From: Melieria omissa
Taxonomy: Eukaryota > Arthropoda > Insecta > Diptera > Ulidiidae
Length of the DNA: 64,000 bases
Assembly (NCBI GenBank): GCA_963971225.1
Contig: OZ020267.1
Coordinates: forward strand, 120,335,891 to 120,399,890
Reading direction: 5' to 3'
In this document: one piece after another, positions 12,801 through 22,957 of the stretch
Numbering within the stretch: the first letter of the stretch is position 1
Layout of the letters: every line of letters starts with the position of its first letter
Translations under genes and position numbers: made by a program
The notes under the pieces: generated by a model
Told to the model about the DNA's origin: nothing
Databases searched by the model: none
Seen by the model: only the letters and a program-made list of their open reading frames with translations

Positions 12801-12989
12801 AAAAAAAAAATTAGTTTCTCCAAAAATTTTCTTTGTTATTATTCTTTTAAATGTTTAAAGATGAAAAGAGATTTTTGCTAATGTGGGAACGTACATACGA
12901 TGTATAGTGATTGAAAATGTTGACAATTTATAGGCTATTGGGGGGTTCTGACACCCAAAACCCCCCTTGGCTACGCCCCTGACTTCAAC

Positions 12990-13440
12990 TGATAACGCTA
13001 CAAGACGTTTACACGCAAAATTTTTGAACTCTGGTTGTTTTAATAATGCCAGCCAGTCATCCATACAACGAACAAGACGTTCCGATTAATATATCGAAGC
13101 CATACGAGCCAGTTTTGAGGAAACTCCAGTGACATCGAGTTGTGGCCGTTCTTAGGAGTTAGGCATCGCTCGGACCACTGGCCAACGTGAAAATGATATC
13201 GAAGCCTACTGGTTTCAACAGGATGAATCAACAAAAAATCAACTTATTGCGGCCATTGCTCCCAGGACGACTCATATCAAATATGGCGATTTTTCTGCCC
13301 TCCTTGATTACGTGGTTTGACTGCATCAGATTTTTAACTGTGGGAATATTTAAAGTCCAAGGTATATAGGCTCAATTTAAAGCTACCGTACGACGTGAAA
13401 TCACCGCTACATCGACCGAAACATTGGCAAATATGATAGG
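12990..13440 (+). pseudogene. IS630/Tc1-type transposase remnant, remainder
   Basis: Continues the frame broken at 9433: ATRRLHAKFLNSGCFNN, then IEAIRASFEETP, then AYWFQQDESTKN (second Asp in a WFQQDGAT-like motif), then in other frames GRLISNMA and LWEYLKSKVYRLN, matching the LWGYLKSKVY block of this insect transposase type. Many stops and shifts. It shows that the hAT-type element at 9442-12981 inserted into an older transposase copy. Confidence 0.55.
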
Positions 13441-13450
13441 AAAATGCTGA

Positions 13451-16400
13451 AAAAAGAGTACATTCGGCCGGCAAGACAACAAAAAGACAACAACAAAAAA
13501 GATTGCCATTTTTTTGACATACAAACAGGAACATACATACATACATATGCACGTACATATTTTAAAAAATTTTACCAACGTGCGCCGTTTAGTTCTTTAA
13601 CTTGTAAATTAAGTACGAGCATTTTCAATTTGTGTGCCCGTCGCAAATTTTTTTATTAGTCCATTATCGGCGCGAAAAATTGACCACTGGCGCGCGGAAA
13701 GTCATTGTCCTGGCGCGCTGATAATTGCCGCGAAATTAATTTTAAAAACAATTATTCTGTAAAACATAAATTGGCGCGTGCGACTTTTCACAGCCGGCCG
13801 TTGCCGTTGCCTAGTTGCGGCGCTCAACCACACCCACTACACTCAACCACTTCCACTCCCGCCGATCGCCCGCGCTGACAATAGGCACGAAGCGCAAAAA
13901 ACAATGAACGCTTTAAACGTGGACACAGTAGCGATGCAGCGACAACGACCACACAAACAGTGACCGCTTTAGAATCGATTAAAGAACATACACAGTCAGG
14001 CACCAAACATTTCCATGTCCACGTGGACCTAGAAAGCGTTTTTTGTTGAATGTCGGTAGGCTGCCATTAAAACATAATGTCGCTTAATTGCCTGCAACGC
14101 ATACAGAAGCACTGCTGCGATTGTTCAATTTTTAATTAACTGCGCATAAAGTGCCCGACGGCCAATTATGTGTGCCGGCAACGAGTTTTATTGTCATGTC
14201 AAATTGCTGCGTGATAAGGATTTCATCGATTTTAGGCCTTCGACACATATCCAGCGCATTTAATGGAAATCAAGCCACGGTCCCGGCACAAAAATCTGCT
14301 TTGTTCTCGTCATTGTTTTTTGTATATTTGTATAGTTATAGGCTCTTTGATTTTACGCCGGCCGAACGCATCAGCCTGCGGTGACAGCCTCCTAGTTTCA
14401 GCTGAGCGGCGACATAATTTAAATGTGCGCGATGAATCCCTGCACGTCATAAACTTTGCTGCCAAAGCCATTCAATCATAATAAATTTAACCTGCCGCTT
14501 CCAGCGCCGTCTTTTGCATAATTAGGCTGCCGCTGTGCACGCCGCACGGGCACGGCCGGCCAGTTACCACCCACAGCCCGGCTTAACCCGAGCACGAGCG
14601 CGAGCGAAGTTTAACACGCCATTTTTGCCCTTTTCGTCGCTTTTACTTTGCAACACTTTGCAAGCCGACTGCCGCCCCGAGCTCCTTGCCTATTCACACT
14701 ACCACAAACGTAGTGGGCGCCTTATTTATGTCTTCAATTAAGCGGCAACAACGATGGTTGACTGCAGCGATAGCAGCACAAAAGGTTAACTTGGCTTGTT
14801 ACAATAGACGCGTGAGGGGAGGAGGCGTCGCGGCCCACTTCCGTTGCCACTGAATTCATGAATTCATCATCCGACACTGGCACTCGCGCTCGCACGGCAG
14901 GTGACGGTGACGCTGACGCTGGTGGCACTGTTCCTGCTGCTGCTGCTGCCAGCTCAAGTGTGGCCGATGTCACTGCTGCGCTGCGGCCGAGCGGGGTCGG
15001 AAGCAGTGCATGGCGCGCGACTTTGTGGAGGCCTCATCATAGCCGTCGTAGCCGGATCACCGTCCGCTTTTAATTACACATTCACAGTTACGCTTCATAA
15101 TTATTACCGTACTTATGGTGGCGCGTAGCTGTGACGGCCCCAACCACCCGGTCGCAGCCCGAGGCGTCCCCCGCCAATCTCGGCCAGGTATTACGAACTT
15201 TAATAGCGCTCGTGATAAATTGCCCTCTGGGCAGTTGACATTTGTGTGCGATTATTGTCAACTTTGCCGTCTGCGCTCAAGCTGAGAAGCTCTCAGCGAA
15301 ACTCGACACAGTGAACGGACGCACGCATGCAAATTGGATAACAGGCTGGCCAGACAGACTTCTTGAGAGTCTCACAGTTTGCTGTGTCTGGCTCCTATTC
15401 AAGACGGCACTCAAATCCCTCTGAACCAGAATGCCGACGAAGATATGCAAATTAGTAAAATCCTGTAATGCCGTTTAATTAGGGTCACCAGCTAAAATGT
15501 TTCAAACCTGCATACATGCTTCAGCCAGTCACACTAAGAGAAGACTACGTGCAGTACTCGGAAGCAATATGACGTAACGACGCCTTGACATTATTCTTAT
15601 AAAAAGGTGCGGGAGGTGTCTCAAACACCACTAAGTTGTGTCGCTATTTTAGCAAAACGAAAAATATTGAAACTATGAGTCACTCTGTGCTGTGATATTG
15701 AAACGATGAATGCTTTTCCAAGCATACTTTTAGGCACGCACTTCAGAGTGTGCAAGTGAAGATACAAGCGAAGTGTAAATCTGTAAATAAAGTGACTGTT
15801 AGTTTCTGACTACGTTTTGCGCTGAATAATTGAAGTTGTTTTATTTTCAAACACAATCCAAATGAACTTGGAATTTTCGTAACAATATTCTCACAGTTCA
15901 ACTTTCTAGAATTTGCTGTGAATGAACAATTTGTTGGAACACTTAAATCTGAATTCATCCAAAACCAAAGACTTCGTTCTGTCGACTTCTTTCAGCCACA
16001 GCTCTTCACGGCAGCAGAAATTTCCATTCCAATTCGACTTGGGTACTAATTCAAAGGGGTGAATCTCGTTACCGGATTCTTTAAGTCGCGTTGTCTTAGA
16101 CCAAACGCAGTGCCTTGCCAGTAAAATTCGTGATATCATTTTGCATTAATTATTTCTTTGTGCTCATAGTTAGGTTTACATAACCTGTGACTCTCGAATT
16201 TCTTACAAGACTTGCTGAGAACACTGGCTTTATTTAGTCTTTTTGGGCTCAAATGCAAATGCAACTCAGTCGCTACTATGGTTTTTCCAATCCATCATTT
16301 TAACGTATGTTTGAGTAAAAGCTGACAGATTTCGTACATTGACAGAACAGAACTTGATCCGAGTGTCCAAAAAGCGGTCTCTGAAAAATATTTTTGTAGA

Positions 16401-18069
16401 ATCCATTCAGGATCCTAACAACCGTTTCTCACACCAACAAAACTCCAACAGCACTTATAATTAACTTAATTAACTTTTTATGAGAGAGGGGGAGGCGCTT
16501 ATAAAAGCTCGTAACTAAATTATGACATAAAAAGTTAAATAATAATAAGTTAAATTTTTCACTTTTTCATTAAAGCGAAATCATCAACGTAACTTTCAAT
16601 AAAAACCACATTTCACTTTAACACCGAACAACAAAGCAGGAAAAAAGCATCCTTCCGTATGCATTTGTAACAACATCACAGCAAATTAACGCTGTCAACA
16701 TGAGCAATGACAAAAAATCAAAATGTGAGGCTCACGCAAACGTGCATCAGCCGGCCGGGCTGCGCCACACCCACACACACACACACACACAAAGCGCAGT
16801 CAAATGGAAGTGGTGCAATTGAAATTAAATATTAAATTTATTTGTAAAATAATTCATTTTTATGGCACTCGCAGCGAAATATTGCGGCCCCGCATGACAA
16901 CTTAATTAAAGTGAATGAAAATTTTCGCATAAAAAAGCTATGTGAAATCTGAATATTTTCGGAAAATGGACCTCGGCTAAGTGCAGCAGTATGCATTGAT
17001 TTAAAACTAATCACCAAAGCCTGCACTCGATGTTGCAGCTGCAAGGAGAGTTCAAGGTAACTGCCGCACAAAGACCCAAGGTCGAGCATTTAAGTGCATT
17101 TAATTCTTTGAGTTAGTTTTTTCAATTAAATCTTAAAGATTTCCATTAAGCGTTGAACAAGCTTCCCACGTTGATTGTGTCTTAGCCACAACGACGCGAT
17201 TAATTTGCGGCCGAAAACGTGGGAAATCGCGTAGTCTTGAAAATTTAAATTCAACTGCAAACAATGGAGAAACTTGACCGACACGCCGAGCACCGGCAAA
17301 ACGTGCGATAGTCCAGTCGAGTGAGTGGATGACACGTTGCCGCACAGTGGGCACAACAATCGATCGGGTTATATTCGATAGTCTCAATCTGCCATTTTCA
17401 TTAGTTTGTGATGGCAAAATCTCCAGTGATATATCGACCTGCAGTCGTATTTTCTAAAATTGTCTCTAAAACTGTAATATTTCTTCGCATTTTGCTTATT
17501 TCCCTATCTACAATGACGAATATTTTTGAATGCAATAGTCCCCCTCTGGATTTTGTTCTGCCGTATAGTATATTTAACGAACTACTATATGTTTGACCCG
17601 AAAGCCGGAACCTGATTCCATATGAAACCTGTGAACTAGGCGAAGAGAGGATAATTACAATGCTGCAATGTCAACGTTCAGTTAAGAACTGCTTAGTTGA
17701 AATCTGGCAGCACTTCACAAAGCACAATTTTGTCATATATTGGACGATCAGCTATTCCGTGGGTCTGCCCTTTCAGTCACAATGTCCAATATATTGGACT
17801 ACAGCCCATACAATTCATACAGAACGGGTTTATTTTCATGTCGGAAAGGGTTAAAGAAATATTGTTCTCGATCAGAGTAAAGTTTCATGTGTGTACCTTT
17901 AAAAATATGGACAATAGAGAGCAATGAACTTCAGGAAAAGAACTGAATTTTAGACAAATATCTGCAAAATTGAAGCAACTTTAATGTAGTTTAGGAAGAA
18001 TGTTGGAACTTCAATAACAATGTCAGCGTTGAAAATAAAGCTAAGTAGATGTAACAGAAAATCGGGTAT
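13451..18069. other. Non-coding host DNA, no exon recognised
   Basis: No exon or complete transposon recognised. A TATA-like box (TTATAAAAAGG) lies near 15598 and another (TTATAAAAGC) near 16500, without a supporting open frame. An AC microsatellite is at about 16766-16791. The apparent leader-like frame near 14901 (hydrophobic Leu run) has no ATG. Probably intronic or intergenic. Confidence 0.45.
16766..16791. repeat. AC microsatellite
   Basis: Run of AC dinucleotides read directly from the sequence. Confidence 0.8.
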
Positions 18070-18099
18070 GAACAATAAAAATTGTTTCTAAGCCCTTAG

Positions 18100-18600
18100 C
18101 ATGGCTTGCAAGAGGGATCCAAAGCTTCTGAATGTGTTGTTGCCGCTAAAGTTAAAATATCAGTAAAAATATTAGCATCAACTGTTCACAGAATCAAAAG
18201 TAGATCAAACCTAACAACGATTAAAGTGCAAAAAGCTCCGAACAGAAGTGATACAATCCTCGCTTGAAAGTTGTACATTGAATTTTCGACAAAAATGTAT
18301 TGCTTTGTCCTGGATGACGGGACATATTGCTTGTTGATTTCAATCATATAACTGCTTTGGAGTTTTACACTGCAGGAGAGAAAAAAAGTTTAAAAACTCA
18401 AAGCATCAAAATATCGAAAGAAGTATTTAGTTTGGAGCAACGCAATTTTACGCAACCAATTTGGTCACTGAAGCGTCGACAGAAGGCAACTCGTGAAGTT
18501 GCCCGGAGCTATGAAATCCAAATTGAAAGAAAACAAAGACCTCAGTTCCGCAGAATATGGCGGTCCAAGTACCGATGAAGGGCGTTAACTCAAAAGTGCC
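18100..18600 (+). pseudogene. Decayed Tc1-like transposase fragment
   Basis: Dispersed pieces resemble a Tc1-like transposase: LAAKVKISVKILASTVHRIK (helix-turn-helix-like), FVLDDGTYCLL (resembling LDDETYVK around the first Asp) and, further on, PIWSLKRRQKATREVARSYE, similar to the WAIVKRKLK block near the C-terminus. The middle, with the second Asp and the Glu, is missing and there are stops. Two palindromes follow immediately. No termini could be defined. The family call is from remembered motifs. Confidence 0.4.
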
Positions 18601-18607
18601 AGATTTT

Positions 18608-18662
18608 TAGTGTGAAAAATAATTATTTTTTTTGGTGTAAAAAACAATTATTTTTCACACTA
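18608..18662. repeat. Hairpin-forming palindrome
   Basis: The arm TAGTGTGAAAAATAATT (from 18608) is followed after a ~20-nt loop by its exact complement ending at 18662. A second palindrome starts 7 bp further on. Confidence 0.8.
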
Positions 18663-18668
18663 AAAAAT

Positions 18669-18700
18669 AAAATTGCTAGAATTATAATTCCAGCAATTTT
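18669..18700. repeat. Second adjacent palindrome
   Basis: AAAATTGCT, one base, GAATTATAATTC, one base, AGCAATTTT: a near-perfect 32-nt palindrome directly after the hairpin at 18608-18662. Confidence 0.8.
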
Positions 18701-21370
18701 GGTTGATCTTTGGTTTGAATGGAATTTTATTTGGAATTTCTGCATAAAATGTAATTTCTTTGTTGCTGTTGCTTTGCTGTGTTTATATTCGAAATCAACC
18801 TATTTTATTCCATTTATTGTTCATTAAGAAACCCAATTTCATCGAGCTGCTCCTCTTTTTTGACCGTTTTATGTATGGAGACAGAGCACTGTGCGTCGTC
18901 GCCATTTAAATTCACATTTAAACGAACGAATGAAAACTTCTCCAAATGACAACAAAATTACGCATTCCGTATTAGCATAGCATAAGCTGTCCTGCATTAA
19001 TATTTGGAGCGAACACTTAAGTTGCTGCTTGCGAGACATTCGGACCGCCCACGGCAAGCGGCAGTCAAACGGCCTGCGTCGGCGTCAATTTATGCTAATT
19101 GTGCGCAACAAAAGAAAAAGTGAAAGCCGACAAAATCTTGAAATGCGTGCAAGCAAAATTTGCTTTGAACTAAGTTGGGTGTGTTGTTCTTGTTGTTATT
19201 ATTCTTTTAAAGTGCTCTTCGTAATTGCACTAGCGCCCAGTGCCAGCGGATGTCGACGAGGAAGTGGAAGTGGAAGTGCATGGCTGGCCCACATCACACG
19301 ACTCGAGTTGACTTAGGTTGACTTAAGTTCAGTTGAGTGTAGCTAAGACAAGTAGAGCCGAGTGGCGTTGAGTGAGTGCATCGAAGCAGTTGCGGTGGAT
19401 GCTGCTGCGGCTTTCTCGTTATTATTATTGCAAGTTGTAGTTGCTGCGGCATGTTGCTGCTGCCACTGCATGCTATTTTAATTTGAAGTTAAATGCTCGG
19501 CGAAACAAGCAAAACATCGCCGCGCTGCACCTTCGCTCGCCTCTCTGCAGGCTGGCTTCAGCTCACAAGCAAACGGGAATTTTCCTCTGCCATGCATGGC
19601 AGCTGCTCATAAAAATGATTACACAATCTAATTGCTTTGCTCAGACATAACAAGTTACTCCCGCACCGACGGCGCAAGCGCACAAAACCAAACAGACATT
19701 ATTTAAATATTCAGTGCGGTGGGCGGGAAACGTGAAAACAAGCAAAGAAAGCAATGCAGGGAGAAGAAATGCTTGTGATTATTTCAAAAGTGTTGCTTCT
19801 TGCTTTGTTGTTGTTTGTTCGTTTGTTTGTTCGGCTCTCTTCTGCTTTGTTTTGCTTGGTGTAGCTTTGTTTTGCTTTCGATGCTGCTGGCATGTTTAAC
19901 TTCTTCGTACAATACATAAAATAAAGTAAGAAGAAACAAAACGGCCAAACAAAATAATTTGAAACTATAAATTATGCGCTGCCGCACGGTCGGTCGCCGA
20001 GTGACGCTGCCGCCGCCTATGTTCGGGTTTCGCATTAAAGTCGCAACTTCAGTAGATATTTGCGGCAGGGCGGCGGAAAACAACTCGAGGAGCAAATAAC
20101 ACGGACAGACGTGCGGCGAGACTCGTAAAAATGATTTATGAAAAGCGTTAAAGCTGAAACTGCTGTTAAATTCGTAACCTAAATAGCTAAACTGCGCGAG
20201 AGGCAGCGGAGGTAGCCCATATGTAATGCAGCACGGGCAACAAATCAAACTGAAGGCGCGAAATACCACAAGGCCCAACGTAAATCACTCACGGGGCTGC
20301 AGTTGTTGGCCGAGTTCGGGGACGAGACGAAATTTTCCCAAAAGTGAGATTAAGTTCATTTGCAAACAGCCAATGAAGAGCAGTCCTTGATTACTTTGCG
20401 GGCGGTGATTACTTTGACCTCTGCCACACTTTAATTTACAAAGCAACAATCCACCATTTCGAAAGATCAACGATGAAATTCGCGCACTGCGCTTTCTCAA
20501 GTTCTCAAAAAAGTATTTTTGAAAGAAAGCCAAAAAAATGCCCAACTTTTAGTTGTGTAAGTATTTAACGCTTATGAGCTCACAAAATTAAAACTGTTGC
20601 CACAAAAACAAAGTATTCGCCTTTGAGGTTGGGAGTTCACCTGCGAATTTCTGGGCAAAGTTGATTCCACAAACACCAAAGTGCAACGTGGGCCAACCAC
20701 TCGAAATTTGAACAGTAACAAGAGCAATGAAAACCATAAAGACTGACAAATATTACCGAGACAGCGCGTACGCCACAGAGTCAGAGACCTGACAATAACT
20801 TTGCTCATCTGTGGCGTTGTAAATGTGTGTTCATCTGACGAAAGCACTGACCAGCTGCTCTAGCACCGAATGTGGGTTATTGAGGTGTTGGTCATAAACA
20901 TTAAATTCGCCCAAAGCTGCAAACTCAGACGGAGCAAAAAATGTCGGTTTTTCTCTGTTTACTGAATTAGCGCGCCCGCATTTGAGCGCAGCTTTTTATC
21001 GTGGACAAGATTTACAATGTTTGCCATGAAAATGATTTACGGTGCAGAAAACATAGGAAACATAAAATTCATAAATTCCCCCATACAAATTAGTTTTACA
21101 GAAAAACCGAAATTTTACAGCCGCGCGCACTTTTCGTCGCTGAATTGAAAATTGGATTTCTTGCATTTCAACGAACTTTGACTTCAATGCGAATCAATCA
21201 AATAGGCAACAACACATTACCATGACTCTCAGGCTTAGAAATCACAAAATGCGAAGCGACAAAACTTGTTATTATGTCATGTTTCGAAAGTGATTGGAAA
21301 TGGTTGAAAGTTATAACAATTTCAAAAAAAACAATACGAAACATAAAAATGTAGTAAATAGTTTAAAAAC
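18701..21370. other. Non-coding host DNA, no exon recognised
   Basis: No coding exon or transposon boundary recognised. Contains TG/GTT-rich low-complexity tracts (about 19170-19450 and 19790-19880). Open frames on both strands lack known domains. Confidence 0.45.
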
Positions 21371-21378
21371 AGTGTCTC

Positions 21379-21906
21379 CAGTGTTGCCAGATCAGGAGAT
21401 TTCCTCCTAGATTTAGGAGATTCTTGGCCTTTTAGGAGAATTTTTAGGAAGAGGAATTGTTTAGGAGAAAGTTAAGGGGATTTATATTTCAGGTTAGGGG
21501 TTTTTTTCGGATCCTTAGTGGATTTTGGGAGATTTTTGGATAAGGAAGATGTATTGGAAACACTGGCAAAAGATATTTTGGCAACTATTTTAATAATCAA
21601 AGCACCTAAGCTCGTTCTATCTCGTTCTCACTTATTGATGTCACAAGGAAATCCCCCCAAAATTGCACTTTTTATTTAATTCATTTGTGGTATGTGTTGT
21701 TTTGTTGAGCTGAAGATGAAACAAAAGGCTGCAAAAAAAATTATATGTAGGTATATATTTTTATTTTTTTATGAGAAGTTCAATTCTTCAATTCTTCTTC
21801 TTCAATTCTAAAAAAAATGTTAGAAGATTTTTTTTTACTTTTGGGAGTAAATTTAAATTTTTTTTAAGATTTAGGAAAAAGTCAGTTCAGATATCTGGCA
21901 ACACTG
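21379..21906. mobile_element. Non-autonomous hAT element (528 bp)
   Basis: Perfect 14-bp inverted ends, CAGTGTTGCCAGAT at 21379 and its complement ending at 21906, are flanked by an exact 8-bp duplication AGTGTCTC (21371-21378 and 21907-21914). The CAGTGTTGCC terminus and 8-bp duplication are typical of hAT elements. Inside are repeated AGGAGA/TTTAGGAG motifs in the left third and no transposase. Very likely mobilised in trans. Confidence 0.9.
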
Positions 21907-22116
21907 AGTGTCTCCCTCCTTGGTGTCAGCACACAAGTATATATGTACCTGTAAATATGTATATATAGATATATAACTGGCGCAATAGCCCGATTACCAG
22001 CACCGCGAAATCGACGCCGTGAGGAAGGGGAAACTTTTCAAAGCAACATTTTTACGCTCTGAGAGCCATTAGCCATTTCCTGCTAATGTTCTCGTAAATA
22101 ACCATTTTTTATCATA

Positions 22117-22290
22117 CAGTTTGTCAAGTAAATGTTTGCAAACTTAAAAAAGGTAGAAACATTATTTTGAAACGCTTATATTTTAAACAAATTTCAAAAT
22201 ATTGCAATTTCTGTTATTTCATTGTATATATGTATTTTCAAAATAATTTTCTACCTTCTTTAAATTTGCAAACATTTACTTGACAAACTG
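22117..22290. mobile_element. Tc1/mariner-type MITE (174 bp)
   Basis: Inverted ends starting CAGTTTGTCAAGTAAATGTT extend for about 40 bp with few mismatches and are flanked by TA (22115-22116 and 22291-22292). The short size, long inverted repeats and absence of coding sequence define a MITE of Tc1/mariner type. Confidence 0.88.
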
Positions 22291-22420
22291 TATATGGTTG
22301 AGCTGGATTGGTTGAGTGAAGGCTGAAACATTTAGACCCGCGCTGACCACTGTGACACATAATTCATACAATTCAATTCATTTCTTGTAGCCTATTCTCT
22401 GACACGTTGTGGTTAGTACG

Positions 22421-22445
22421 TTAGTAGTAGTAGTAGTAGTAGTAG
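22421..22445. repeat. GTA microsatellite
   Basis: About eight TAG/GTA triplets in a row. Confidence 0.8.
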
Positions 22446-22771
22446 AAAAGGCATCTCGTAGCCGTAAACTCCAGAGACACACATAGCCTACAATGGGTCG
22501 CCATGCTGGAAGAACTTGAATTTTATTGAAATTTGCAAGTTTCACTAAAAAAATAGGGCAACCTACTGTAGGTTAACCCATTGTAAAACCACAAATCTTA
22601 GTCCTGCTTGAAATTTGAACAACCTGGGACTTATAACAAGGCGTATTAAGCCATTTATGTTGATATTGAAAATGTCGGCGGGGTTTTCTGAATATTTTCA
22701 GCTACATAGACCAGCGACAGTTTCGTATTAGCGCAATTTTTGTGTCACTTTATTAAAATGGAAATTTATAG

Positions 22772-22941
22772 ATAGATAGATGTTTTATTAGAAGAAAAAA
22801 CTCATTACAAAACTTATGCACAATTTACAGATATATGGTATTGACACCTTAATTCTATGACATTGTCTTAATTGTATTATTACAGTTAGACTTTAAATTT
22901 AAATAAGCAGGAGCGATTTCGAAGGAAAAATACTTCTACTT
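22772..22941 (-). mobile_element. 5'-truncated non-LTR retroposon or SINE tail
   Basis: A 170-bp insert is flanked by exact 16-bp direct repeats AAATGGAAATTTATAG (22756-22771 and 22942-22957). Read on the - strand it ends AATAAAACATCTATCTATC, a short tandem tail of the kind left by target-primed reverse transcription. The long target duplication plus terminal repeat tail support a 5'-truncated LINE or a SINE. No coding sequence identifies the family. Confidence 0.7.
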
Positions 22942-22957
22942 AAATGGAAATTTATAG

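Larger units (their letters stand above)
9442..12981. mobile_element. hAT-type element host of nested insertions
   Basis: The ends are inverted: CAGGGGCGTAGCCA at 9442 and its complement ending at 12981. The flanks carry a near-perfect 8-bp duplication, ACTTCAGC (9434-9441) and ACTTCAAC (12982-12989). Eight-bp duplications and a CAGGGG terminus are hAT-like. No hAT transposase was seen. Inside lie an old mariner remnant, a Tc1-like element (9809-11443) and a Mos1-like mariner (11454-12173). After subtracting the two complete insertions about 1.2 kb remains. The superfamily is inferred from termini and duplication length only. Confidence 0.65.

Noticed and set aside
14901..15128. Hydrophobic leader-like frame (VTVTLTLVALFLLLLLPA)
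   Set aside because: Begins with GTG; upstream in frame there is a stop and no ATG, and the run comes from a CTG/GCTGCT repeat.
22490..22590. Inverted ACAATGGGT ... ACCCATTGT pair with a TTAA
   Set aside because: TTAA occurs on one side only and in the wrong orientation for piggyBac ends.
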